Of a DNA stretch of 64,000 nt, positions 36,974 to 49,429 are shown in pieces. How positions within the stretch are numbered: position 1 is the first letter of the stretch; the number at the start of each line of letters is the position of its first letter. A model generated the notes under the pieces. It made no database searches and had not been told where the DNA came from. It saw nothing but the letters and a program-made list of their open reading frames with translations. The stretch is from Chromobotia macracanthus (lineage: Eukaryota > Chordata > Actinopteri > Cypriniformes > Botiidae): positions 1,301,001 through 1,365,000 of the forward strand of contig JAZGTH010000066.1 of the NCBI GenBank assembly GCA_036877525.1, read 5' to 3'. A program made the position numbers and the translations under genes.

Positions 36974-39718
36974 AATTACATTTGTAGCATAAACACCTGG
37001 CTTCGTTCTTGACTCTTGGTATATGTGTACCTAATAATGAAGATATAAACTGCTCAATGAGTAGTAATGCATTCTGCTCGGTAGCCGCTGGGGGGCGCAG
37101 ATCGTCCAATATTGAAAGGTCTGGAGAAGATTCTTTACTTCCCTGCAGTTTAACTCTAAACCTGATGCAAGTCACCTGTCTGTACCTCCAGTCAGCCTGA
37201 AGATCTTGAAGGTCTTGATCAGCTGCTTCAGGTGAGTTTGATCAGGGTTGGACGGCCGCTCACCATGTTTCATCTGAAATTGAGAAGGTGAAGTCCACGG
37301 CAGACAGTGAAGGTGGAGCATGTCCAAACTGAACTCATTAGCAAAGAATTGTGGGATACATACTTCATACTGTAGTATTAGATGCTGTTCTGTACATAAT
37401 AATGGTCAGTATGTCTTTCTGTCCCGTTTGTGTGTCATTTATTCTGTACAGACCCTCACAGCACGCTAAAAGCATTATTCTAAATGGATGAATGAATTTT
37501 ACATTGTAAAATATAAATGAAGGCCATTATGATGTCTAATCTCCAGCAGGCCAGACAGCAAACTAATCTTTCTTTCAAGCAAAAGGTAAAAAATAATTCA
37601 TCCAGTCTGAAGATCTGCTCTCAGCGGGTGCCGTCTGGCTCTGTACGACAGGAGTGCTCGTGTGTGTGTGTGTGTTAGAGGATAAATGAAATGGGTTTGG
37701 ACAGGTGACGGATGGTTCTTTTTCTCCAGCCCAGTCAGAGTGACCCAGATTGTTCTGTGTGTCTCTAATGGGTGTTCGCTCTGACAGGTGTGGCGAGTTT
37801 CCCACAGAGAGTTAATGAGAGAGAGAGAGACAATCTGCTCAGAAGAAAGACAGAGAGAGAGGTAGAACTTTTATTAGTCGGGCTATCTGATAAAACTGTC
37901 AAATAAACTCTAGTCATGCTGAGGCAGACTTCTGACCGTCAGCATAAAGTCTGTTCCACTTGGCAGTTTTTCTGACCAAAAACCGTTGAATTAGAGAATT
38001 TGACAAGTTTTTTTTACACAACATTCAGGCAACATTTGAAACAAACAGCTGCTTTTTTAAGTCGCATTCTTCTGCACACTCAAAGTATGTACTTTGCTGG
38101 TGACGGTAAATAACAGTACTATAGTAAAGTGCATTAAAAGTGAGTCAAAATCTCTTCATTTGCTCTTTCAGACAACAGTTTAGCTCTGATTGTTTCAGTT
38201 CACAGGGGCAGTGGTCTTGTTTTGGCCCCTACGGGCCCCTCTGAGGATCTGGAGGCTGGAGAAGGTTCTGTCCTCAACAAAGAGCTCTTTCAGTGCTAAA
38301 GGAGCGTCGGGAACCAAAACCCTTCTCAGATTAACATATCGACACACACTTGTGGTCAGGGCACTGAGGGCGTGTGTATTGTGGGGCAGATTTATTTTTC
38401 AACACTGTTCCAGGTCAGAAATCAGGGTGGAGGACCTGGCAACTGTTGGTTCGCGAGTTTGTGTTCGATTCTGACAAATCGCTTTAAGGTCTTTGATGTT
38501 TTGTTGTTCATGTCTCGGGGTTTGTTTGTGGATGACACTGATTCAGAACTTTGAGCTGAGCCGAAGAAAGGCAGAGACGGGCAGAACCGCTAGGAAAATA
38601 AGAGGCTGACACAATCCCGACTTCCTAAGGCATTTATTCAAAGCTGGAATTAGACTAAACCCGTAACACCTTCGACGTTGTGTTGTACAACTCACTACAC
38701 GATATCTAGCTGCAAAAATCACACTGTTTCATTTATTTCTCTGTAATATTCCTGCGTCATTTCAGCTCTCAGGCTGAAAATTTACTTTAATGCTACAGTA
38801 TGTGTAATGCAAATAGTTACACATTTATATTTAAAAAATAAGATATTTTCTTAATGAACCAAAAAGTACATAATATAACATAAATGTCAGTATATAAAGT
38901 TTCAAACCTTTATTCTGTGGAACAGAACAGAAGATGTTTTGAGAAATGTCTCAGTGGTTTTGTGTACAATGAAAGGTTGTTTGGTTACCAACATACTTTA
39001 AAAAATCTTCTTTTGTGTTCCTCGCACAGGTATGGAATGACAGCAGAGTGAGCAAATGAACAAATTTTCATTTTTGGGTGAACTTTCCCTGGTCAGAGGG
39101 TTCTGGTAAGACAGAAGACAGCCTCCTTCCTAAACTATCCTAAATATGTTTGAAGTCATAAGTTAAAAGTCCTCAAGCTGAGACTTTCTTCAAAGCTGTC
39201 GCATTTTAGTTTTGTGTGTCACCGAGGGTTTTAGTTTGGCACCTCTGTCTGGATTAAGGCTTTAAAACTGTCTCTTTGTGTCGTGTGTGTTTGGATTTGT
39301 GTACTCTTTCCCTGAGCATGAGTGTCTAAATCTGATCACACATTTCAGCATCCTCGACAAACGCGTCCCACATAAGCTCACACTTCTTATCTGCTTCTGC
39401 CACCCGCTGAAATCCGTCTGCGGGCCAGAATCTGTGTCTAATGAGAGCACTAAACAACAGCACAGACGTCTGTTTTCTGAAGGAAAGGTGAGTGGTGCTT
39501 GTGTGTGCTAAACCCGTCGTCACAGTGCTGAGTTGTTGCCAAGGCCTTGCTATGCATAGCAAAGTTGTTCTAAGAAGTTACTAGTGTGTTGCTATGTGGT
39601 GGCCTGTGTGGTTGCTAGGATGTTCTGCCAGGTAATTTCTTACTGGACAACCAAAACCAAAATGCGGCACTGATGTTTTCAATATTTGAAGTCACACAAA
39701 AAGATGTTCAGTTCCATT
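36974..39718. other. Intergenic region between convergent sin3a and crabp1
   Basis: No exon or RNA gene is recognised. A fragment with GATCAGCTGCTTCAGGTGAG near 37215 resembles the element at 34630. A degraded copy of the palindromic transposon is at 38890-39092. Short open frames near 38190-38550 and 39262-39562 have no family resemblance. Confidence 0.6.
38890..39092. mobile_element. Diverged copy of the palindromic GGGTGAACT transposon
   Basis: It shares TTTGGTTACCAACATACTTT, ATCTTCTTTTGTGTTC and CATTTTTGGGTGAACTTTCC with the class seen at 22688-22970. The outer left end is eroded. Confidence 0.65.
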
Positions 39719-39724
39719 TTTATT
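39719..39724 (-). terminator. Polyadenylation signal of crabp1
   Basis: TTTATT on the plus strand is AATAAA on the coding strand, 254 bases past the crabp1 stop codon. Confidence 0.6.
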
Positions 39725-39977
39725 ACTGTTTTCGTTTGCGATACACATCTGTGCACAAAACAGACAAAGAGAGTGACAGAGAAACAGACTGAATCAAGAT
39801 GGATGTTATGGCTGAACTGGAGCAATATAAAGGTCATACATAGAATCCCACAATGCACTGCACAAATGCATGATCACTGTCTGACATGCATGATGGGTTT
39901 GTTTTTAGGACAGAAGAGGATTGGGATGCAGAGATGCCTGGTTGCATTATTTACGATCGTCTTCTTCGCACTTTGCC

Positions 39978-42900
39978 TCATTCTCGAACATAAATGCGCG
40001 TGCAAACCACATCATCAGCACCGAAGATCTGAGAAAGAGAAAATGTTGAAAAAGCGCTGAAAAGTGCTACAGGGGGTTGCCAGGGTGTTGCTATGCAGCT
40101 GCTAAGATGTTCAGAGTGTATTTTAGTTTGTTTCTCTGCAGTTGCTAGGATTCTCTAAACGGTTGCTAGGTGGGTGTGTTGGGTCTCATTCTGGTTTCTA
40201 AGTACTAACCAGGTTCTTTTGCCCCAAGATGAAAATGAAGTCTGATAACTCACACTTCTACAAGTAGGATGTTATTATTCGTAATGGGTTTCTGGTTCTT
40301 TAATCTGATGATCACACATGATCAGCCAGACATCCTACAGTTAACCTACATCATGTGGATGTAATAAAGACAATCAGAGCCTCTGATAATCTCTTCTGCT
40401 CTTTGTCTTCTGAAAATGTGTCCTAGATTCACAGCAGAACGTCGAGGACCATCAGAGCTGCGTTGTGGGAGTATTATTCTGTCAAAGTGAAGCTCTGAAT
40501 TCAGTCAAACCCGTGAGATGCTCGAGCTGTCTGAATGTCAGACCTGAAGCACGCAGCTCAGATTTGGGTCAGAGCTGAATTTGTTTTGGACAGTTTTTCA
40601 CATTCCTGTGTTCAGTCTGAATAACCGTCAGACATTTTCCTCCCGCGGCCGTCAGGAGTCTCAGGCTGATTCATGAGCCTCTTATTTTATTGCTGCACTT
40701 GGATTTCTGCTCACGTATTACAGCAGCTCAATATGTCCACCTAATCATAATAATAACTTAGTCTAAGATAACACAAGATCATGTTATTCTGAAGCTGTTC
40801 TTACTTTATTAAAAGGTTTTTTTACAGGAAATCTTTCTCTATGGTGTGTTCAAACCTGCGTTATGAAGTGTCAGACACATTTAGACATGATAAATAATTT
40901 CAGAAGTTTATGTAAGTCACACCCTGACTGTATGTATGTGTGAGTGTGTGTGTCTCACCAGGATGAGTTCATCTCCTCTCAGCTCTCTGCTCCAGTATGT
41001 AACTGGTCCTCCTCCATCCACCAGCGTCTGTTTGCAGTAGATTTTATTTTCTGTCTCCCATGTGGGGAAACTCTGCAGGCGACACACAGACAGACGCGTC
41101 AGGAATGAAGAGCGCTCCATTAACCAGAGACAGAGGACAGACTCTGACTTCATTAATGAAATCAAGTGTGTGTGTTTGTGTGCGAGGACAAATGAGCGTG
41201 TCAGGGTACTGCAGTGAAGCAGTCTCTCTCGCTCTCTCTCTCTCTCTGGCCTCAGGCGCTGAATCTAAACTCATTTAAGCAGCTTGATCTAAAATGCCTT
41301 TAAAATGAGACAGTGTACAACATTCAGACGTTCTCATTTATCTTGAAAACAGAAGCCGGAATTACAGAAAGAAACAGTTTAGTCTCTCTCATCTGCAGAA
41401 CAAAAGCTGTGACACTGTTGTCTTGTTCTCTCTCTCTCTTGTTCTCACTGATGATCTTTGAGTCTCTGCCTTCTGCCCCGTGGCAGGTGAGCGGTCTGTC
41501 TCCATAGTAACCGGCGTCAGTGAATGGCTGGATTACTTTCAGCCTGGGTTCTAATGTCTCTGCCCCCCATGACAGCTGGGGTAAATAAAAATCTACATAA
41601 ATGCTCCATTGCTTTTATAAGACAATGGCAACAGCAAAACAAAAACAGACACCAGTGCTTAATACATGCCCGCATTTATTATTTATCATAATATAAATAA
41701 ATATTTCCTCTGCCAAGTAATATAGTTTAAACTTTGCAACTTTAATACCTGAATATAAAATAAAATTAAAATGCAGTGCATATAACAAGTGTTTATACTG
41801 TGTGGATGGTCCAATCAGATTTTATGGACTGGTTAGCATGTTTTCTCTATTGACCGCTGTTTAAAAGTAGCATGGCACATTACAATTAACATATGGCAAG
41901 CAGGCTGCACACTTCTGAGTGCTCATGAGCAAGCAGGCTGCACACTTCTGAGTGAAGCATATGTTTGTTTTATATTATGGTGGGAGAGTCCACTGACTTC
42001 CATGGTTTTCATTCTGAATAAATGATATTGTCTATATTCCAACCTCACATGTAACAATTCTTGGTTTGTTCTCTTTATTTGGTCTTTTCATTGTAGGATT
42101 TATCCATGATGTCGTTTCTGTGTTGCTTCTGAGCACTCACTTTAAGAGACAGTTTAAGACACACACAAACTCTCAGAGGCTACGAGACTCCCAAAAACTC
42201 AGCCCCCCCACCACTGCTGTCTGCTCCAGAACAAAATGAGGTCAGATCGCTCCATACACGCCCCTGCTTTCATTATGTCTTTCTGTTGGGAAAACAGTAC
42301 GTGTTGAATTGCGAAAACAATGAGTGTTGAAAAGACAAGATGACTGTTGCAGGATTTCTGCATCTAGATTATTGCACAATATTTGATTGAAATGAATGCT
42401 GAGTGTTTCTGAACAGCTGCAATAAAACATAGTCTGAGAGATTAGAAGAGTGTAGCTGTGTTTCATTGTTTCATTTGTATGTAAAATAGCAAAGATTGCT
42501 CATCTTTAGTTTACTCTTTCATGTACAAAAACAACACAGATTTGATAAAACTTAATGAAACCAGCAAAGGTTCACATTTTTTCATCTGATGATGATTCCA
42601 TTATTTTGCTCAGCCGGACAGGTTTATTAAGTTCTGTGAAGAAAAATATAAAGGCTCCACTTCTGTGTTTTATGGAGGAGGTTGTAGGTTATATTGTGTA
42701 AAATGACTTTTGTTGAACCCGAATGTAAGGATAGCAATAAGAAATTCACCTCTGCAAAGCACATGTAAGCTGATGCTCACATTAGTAGATGTTTGTCCTG
42801 ATGGATGCAGGGAATCTGAGAACTGATGGAAATCTGCATAAACGTGTCTGTGCATGTGTGCACTGAAAGCAGAGCTGTGCAGAAGTGTTTCACGCAAATG

Positions 42901-44863
42901 TTGTACATGTTTGTATTCTGCACAGGAGAAAACCAGGAGTCATAACACAGCATTTGATTCAACGTGTGTCCAAATACATTTATGAGGAAATGCTTTATAA
43001 AACCTCAAAATAATATAATTCTAATTAAAGTAAATTACTACTGTTAATAAAACCACGTAATGCAATATCCTGTAACTTATTTTGGGTGGCACTAGCTAGT
43101 CTTTACTGGCTGATCTGAGATCAGAGGCGTTCGATAGCGACTCACTTTACATTTCCTGCCGTCCACCGTCTCCTCATCAAACTCTTCTCCGACGCGGAAG
43201 TTGATTTCCGTGGTGCGGACGGAGGTGGAGGTTTTGATGTAGAGCTGCTCTCCATCCTGACGGATCTCCACATGCGGTTTGGCTGCGGCGGCACATGCCA
43301 CTTTGCGCAGCATCGCGTTCACACCTGCAGAAACGAGTGTGAACAGTCAGCACAGTGAACACAGTTAGCACAGTGAACACAGTCAGCAAAGCTCACTACA
43401 CATGTGTGAACACAGTCAGCACAGTGAACACAGTCAGCACAGTGAACACAGTCAGCAGAGCTCACTACACTGCTGTACTGAACACAGTCAGCACAGTGAA
43501 CACAGTCAGCACAGTGAACACAGTCAGCAGAGCTCACTGCACTGCTGTACTGAACACAGTCAGCACAGTGAACACAGTCAGCACAGTGAACACAGTCAGC
43601 AGAGCTCACTGCACTGCTGTACTGAACACAGTCAGCACAGTGAACACAGTCAGCACAGTGAACACAGTCAGCAGAGCTCACTGCACTGCTGTACTGAACA
43701 CAGTCAGCACAGTGAACACAGTCAGCACAGTGAACACAGTCAGCACAGTGAACACAGTCAGCAGAGCTCACTGCACTGCTGTACTGAACACAGTCAGCAC
43801 AGTGAACACAGTACTGAGCTACATACATGTTTATATGAAATATATGCTTATATGAAAATGTACAAACTGAGTCTAGTTTCTGTACATTGTAAATCTGGAG
43901 TGAATTAGAATGACAAAGCTGGTATTTCTCTGCAGAAAACTTCTGCCAAATACTGCTGATCTGAGATCAGATGCAGTCTGGTGTAATTTAACATAATTCC
44001 AGGTTTGCTGTTCTCTTAAATTATAATGTCTTCAGAAGAGTTTGTTTTCTCTTGCGAGTCTCTCTGTGCAAAGTTTCTGCTGAGGAATCCCTCAATGAGT
44101 TCAGGAAATCCAGATTCAGTTTCTCAGAACGTTTGATTGATGGTTTGGATTACAGCACATTCATTAATCTGAAGAGTTCAACAGAGCAATGGTATTTGAA
44201 ATATCATAAATCCTGGAATACAAAATGTGTGGCAGTGCAACACTAAATATCTTAATCGTTCCCACAGTAATCTCATGTCTCCTCTAGAGTTTCAGAAAAT
44301 CTTGAAAATGTCTCAAAAATGCTCATATTGGTCAAGATAAAATCATTCATGAAAACGAGATGCTATCCACACATCTTTATAGCTCTAAACATTAACTGCT
44401 TAACAGTCTTATTTCTGTCTAGGACAAAGTAAATACTACAATTAAAGAGCAACTTCTGACCAATAAAATGTGTCACAGACATTAACATCAGGCAGTCATT
44501 TCCTCTCTTTTAATTTACCCTACACTAACTTTATCAGTTACATGACCCAGTTTGATTAGACCGTCTTTCTGTTCACTGTGATAAATGTGATTTTTTTGCC
44601 TGTAACACACTCTGACTTTCTGCAATACAATCACGTCTCTGTTAAGAGCCAAACATTTATCTAACAATCCTCTCCAAGATGTTTCCAGCCCCTCCTGCTT
44701 AACATGAACGCCTGGAGAGATGATGGAGGATGTGACAGTGATGCTCAGAGATTAGAACTAGAGAAGGAAGATGATGAAACGAAATATTACCGAGAGCTTT
44801 CAGAAGTTCGTCAAAATTCTCACTGCTCTTCATCTTCCAGGTGCCAGCGAAGTTGGGAGGCAT
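39978..44863 (-). CDS. crabp1: Cellular retinoic acid-binding protein 1
   Basis: Four exons on the minus strand in phase: 44863-44791, 43324-43146, 41072-40959 and 40028-39978, encoding 138 residues (human 137). The protein starts MPPNFAGTWKMKSSENFDEL. It contains the iLBP family signature region, the VNAMLRKVA helix and the HVEIRQDGEQLYIKTSTS strand pair. It ends ADDVVCTRIYVRE, with the Arg and Tyr that bind the retinoid carboxylate (RIY). The 4-exon structure with this split is standard for intracellular lipid-binding proteins. The last exon is too short to appear as an independent open frame; it was found from its peptide FGADDVVCTRIYVRE preceded by CAG. CRABP1 sequesters all-trans retinoic acid in the cytosol. 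Teleosts have two copies (a/b); which one this is cannot be decided here. Intron 1 carries a large minisatellite next to the exon 2 acceptor. Confidence 0.96.
41219..41249. repeat. CT-rich simple repeat in crabp1 intron 2
   Basis: A short CTCTCT run (TCTCTCTCGCTCTCTCTCTC). A similar run occurs near 41429-41441. Confidence 0.7.
43333..43813. repeat. Higher-order minisatellite in crabp1 intron 1
   Basis: The basic 18-bp word AGTCAGCACAGTGAACAC is grouped into units of about 65-70 bp that end with CAGAGCTCACTGCACTGCTG and TACTGAACAC. At least five such higher-order units are visible, the last with an extra 18-bp copy. On the coding (minus) strand the array ends eight bases before the CAG acceptor of exon 2. 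Open frames of 166-169 residues on both strands are artefacts of the repeat. Confidence 0.95.
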
Positions 44864-47820
44864 TTTGATCTTCAGATTGTCCTGCTCTCTCTCTTCTTCT
44901 CTGGTCCTTTGCTCTCCTTTTCTACTCTTGCTCTCCTCCTTTGTGCCTGGCTGCTTCTCGTCTTAACTGTCTCTCTCTCTCTCACTCCCGCCTCCTGGCA
45001 GTGCTGCTGTCTCACTGTTCAGACTGCTGCATCCGACAACCTGTTTCAGCATCAGTCACAATGTCGCTCTCATTAGTACATCCGTGTGCTGTATCACTGT
45101 GTTCTCCTGCTGTATTCTGAAGGCTGTGAGGGTGTCTGTGGTTTTGTCACTGTCTTTCTGTCCTGATGTGTCTTCAGTGACACACTCAAAGCTGTGATTT
45201 TATCACATGCTCATACTGAAGCATTACAGCACAGGTGAGATGTTTCTAATCTGGTACTCATTTATCTTTTAACTGAACCTGCAGGTTTATATAATTATAA
45301 AAATAAACCGCTTTAGGTTTTTCAGTGTCTGGATGATTCATATGTGGATAATGTCAACCGTGGCATGCAGTGACATGCTGAATGTCTTCTAAAACTATTT
45401 TAAATACTTTTATAATAATTGAATAATTATTAACTCCCCATATGCAGTATATCCATATTTAATAAATATGCCAAAAAGAGTGTATATATTAATATGAATG
45501 ACCATATGATCAAATTAATGAATATTAAATATATATATATTTATGAACCCTGCACACACACACACATTCAGGTAATATATTCCCTCTCTCTGTATAAAAA
45601 AGTCTTTTTTGAAAAGACCTACACTTTAACCAGTAGGTCTTTTTAAAAAATGGACATTTTTTTGAATTGAAATGTTATTATCAAACTAATTATGTTGGAA
45701 AGCGGTTGCCTGGGATGACGGTCAATTATGCAGTTTAGCCGTAATTATACAGAGATTGACCAATCAGAATCAAGTATTCCACAGCACTGTGTGCTTTTGA
45801 CCTTCACTTAAAGAGAAGCAAAATTAGACCAATTTTTAATGCCAAATAAAAGACAAAAAGCAGAGCTACAGGCCTTGATCATGATGAGAAACTCTCTGTA
45901 CAAGGTCTCGATCAGTTCTGGACGATTTAGCTTTGTGTATGAAAGTCTTTATATTTTAATGTTTTGATGAAATGCAGTTCACAAAAATAAACGCTTAAAA
46001 GACAGCATGACTTTCTATAGACTCCCCGCAGTGACGTCTGTGAAGCTGTTTTCTCATGAGAAAGCAGGAACGGTCATTTTTCAGTTACAGTCTTAAGAAC
46101 CTTCAAGAGTCTGTTCAGCTGTCACATGCTGAGCTTTTCTTCTGGAAGAAGGACGCAAATGAACTCCACAACCTCTTCACTGCTAACTGGTTTTCAGAAA
46201 GCTTCTGAGCACAACGTTTGAGACAAACAGCTTTGTTCCTCTTCTTGGTTCTTCATTCCTAGAAGAGCTGTGTAAGAAAAGAGCTGTATTGTTCTGCTGA
46301 GAAAACAGACGTTTACAGCAAAACACAAAGATGTGATGAAATTAAGAGCCAATTACAGCTGTTCACTGTTGAGTTGAGTGTCCTTATAGAGTTAAATTGT
46401 TCAAAACAATTAGAAGTGAAGAGAAAATGAGGAAAACACACACAGACCCACATTAAACACCTGCCACCATGTACATGACAAACAGATGAGAGCATCTGAG
46501 AATTTAATGCTGAGCAGCGGTAGTTTTATTGTGACAGCTTTAGCTGTTCTGTGGTCCTCACAACGTTGGCTTCTATAAAAGTTATTAAAAAGTTCTTGCA
46601 TTAACATTAGTAGAAAGTTTTTTAATGTTATTTATCATCTATCAAAAACGTTAATCTTAAATTGTTTGTGGAATATTTTAAAAACATAGAATTTTAAAAA
46701 GTTCTTAAATCGCTCTTATAACCAAGCAATTGTGTTAGTACAACGCCTAAAATATTTGATGTTTTGAACATATCTAGGACATTTAAAATAACATTTTCAA
46801 TGTTTTTGTTACTTTTGTAAAACATTCCTACACCCTAAAATTGTTAGCTGGGGAGGCCAAAAATATTGAAATATAAAATACTGAAAATGTGGTGCTTGGT
46901 GTGGTTACAAAGAAAACAGGACATATTTCATTGGTTATGTTTATGCAATAAAGAATTGTAATACACTTAGATTAATATATAATAGTTGTCCCATCACTGT
47001 AACATAACTGTGTACCATGTTATACTGGAAATGTGATTATATACAGTTTATATACAGTCACTTTTAAATGAGTAATAATTCTGAACCTCAGGGACTCTTG
47101 TGTCATATTTTCTGTCCTGCTGATTTAAAGAACAGCCTGAGCAGTTAGAAGCCATAAAACAGACACTATTTCATTCACCTCAACCATAAAGCATCACTTT
47201 CTGTCTCTCTGTCGCTCACCGCTCGCTCTGCTGGATCTAGGTCAGTGGATGCTGGATTCCCTCAGAGACACATACTGCACCTCAAAGGGCATCTGCTGAC
47301 AATCTCACCGCTCAACACATGAAAGTCCCTCAGAACATATGGACGTCCTTCTGTCTCTCTCACACAGAGACATCTTTGATTTGACTCTGCAGTAAATCAG
47401 TTCTAGCAGTATGGAGAGAAGTTTCTTCTTCTTCAACTTATTCACTGCAGTGCTTTAACACAGAGACAGTGGAGAGAAATGTTTAACTTCTGCAATACAA
47501 ATGCAGTTTCTCGTCATGTCACTAAAGCACAAACCGGAGACTTTAAAAGCAGACAGAGGACGTTTCTCGAAACCGTTTGATTATGAGGAACATCTCAGTG
47601 TCCTCACAGTTCAGGTTAGGTTTGTTAAGTCTGCACTGTTGCATTTTATTTAGTATTTTATTTATATTTTAGTTCATTATTATTCAGGTTTATTTCATTT
47701 TTCATTCTCAGCAGTGGCAGTATAAACCTGCATCTTTCATTGCATCTGTTCTTTATTTGTGTTGCTGGTTTGGTTATACTGAAGTGAAGTCTGATGCGGA
47801 ATCAGAACAAGCGCAGAGGG
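44864..47820. other. Intergenic region between divergent crabp1 and wdr61
   Basis: Three kilobases separate the crabp1 start codon from the wdr61 promoter. A pyrimidine-rich stretch at 44880-44990 is probably crabp1 5' untranslated sequence. On the minus strand TTATATAAAC near 45283 could be a TATA box but is in an AT-rich context. AT-rich tracts around 45410-45560 and 46600-47060 look like ordinary non-coding DNA. No gene is recognised. Confidence 0.5.
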
Positions 47821-48172
47821 GCGGGGTCAGGCGGTCGTTCCCACAGTGCACCGCGCGCAGGTGTCATGGCGGCGCTGTAGTCTTTCTCTGTCGTTCATAA
47901 AGCGGTTTAATTGTGATTTGGGGCTGATTTTACACTCTGTTGGTGCAGATAACACGTATGTAAGAGCATCGGACTTAATCACGCCTGCACACACGTCTTC
48001 AGGACGCGTCGTATACTTACACAAGTACTTCACTTACACGTATGCTAAGTTAAGCTAGCGGCTGTGAATGAACTGAGTTTATCAATTCATATTAAATCAT
48101 AATCTGCCCTCTGTTCATATCATACACGCGTTTATAAAAGCATCTTCATCTTGGAAAGGATTGAAACACACT
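47790..48172 (+). promoter_or_regulatory. wdr61 promoter and 5' untranslated region
   Basis: A short CpG-rich patch at about 47795-47875 contains ATGGCGGC at 47866-47873, the core of YY1 sites common at start sites of housekeeping genes. No TATA box is seen. The region runs into the wdr61 start codon at 48173. Confidence 0.5.
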
Positions 48173-49344
48173 ATGAGCACACAAGTGAGTTTTAACAGAT
48201 CTGCATATGTTCTGTGTTATGTTTGTATGTGATATTAAATAAAAGAAATGACAATTGATAAATGTAACAATAGTAAATGGTTAATGTTTGTATATGATAT
48301 TAAAAATGTATTGTTATGTTGTTTTCAGTACAGTATACTGTTCAAGCAGGAGCATGGTGAGTATGCACACAAACTGTTTACCTGTCTGTGTCTCAAAACC
48401 TACTGAGCTGTCTACCTAGGCAGAATTTTTGGGCAAGCACACACAGTCTTTTGTTTCTGTTCCTGCAGCTCATGAGGATGCGATCTGGACAGCAGCGTGG
48501 GGCCGCAGTGAGAAGGACGGGTCAGAAACCATCATCACTGGTTCTCTGGATGACCTGGTGAAAGTTTGGAAATGGTAAATCATGCTCATGTTGTAATGAA
48601 ATACACTTTTCAGTTACATCTGTCAACACCTTGTGATTAAGTGTTTTGTTTCCATTGATACTGGATTTTTTAACTATACCGGGTGAATGTCAATCAAAGA
48701 CTCCATTTATTTTGTGATGGTTCACAGGTCAGATGAAAAGCTGGAGCTTCAGTGGACACTGGAGGGTCACCAGCTGGGCGTCGTCTCGGTGGACATCAGT
48801 CACAACGGAGCGATCGCCGCCTCCAGCTCTCTGGACGCTCACATTCGAATCTGGGACTTGGAGACGGGCAAACAGATTAAGTCCATGGATGCAGGCCCAG
48901 GTGAGTTGACCTCTGAGACACCTGCTGTCTCCTGCTTAAAAAAAGCCCAGAAATTCAGTGTTGTTTTCTAAAAGACGATGAACTCTTATGGTTGCAGTGG
49001 ATGCCTGGGCTGTGGCTTTCTCCCCGGACTCTAAATACATCGCCACTGGCAGCCATCTTGGGAAGGTCAACATTTTTGGTGTGGAGAGCGGGAAAAAAGA
49101 GCACTCGCTGGATACCAGAGGCAAATTCATTCTGAGTATCGCCTATGTAAGATCACTTGCTAATCTGATATATGTGTGTTGAACGAGTGATATGATGAAT
49201 AAGTGATGTTTAATCTCCAGCGAGTGGATAACAATAGCGTCATATTTCATGGTCTTATGTTGATAAAGTAGATGGATAACATGTTAGATGTGTAAACACA
49301 CAAGTCTCTCTCCTCTCTCTCTCTCTCTCTCTTTTTTTTTCTCT

Positions 49345-49429
<85 letters not shown>

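Noticed and set aside
43319..43908. Open frames of 166-169 residues on both strands (repeats of NTVSTVNTVS, CVHCAD and HSQHSE)
   Set aside because: They are produced by an 18-bp repeat whose length is a multiple of three and lies in crabp1 intron 1. All frames stay open in several phases and no family matches.
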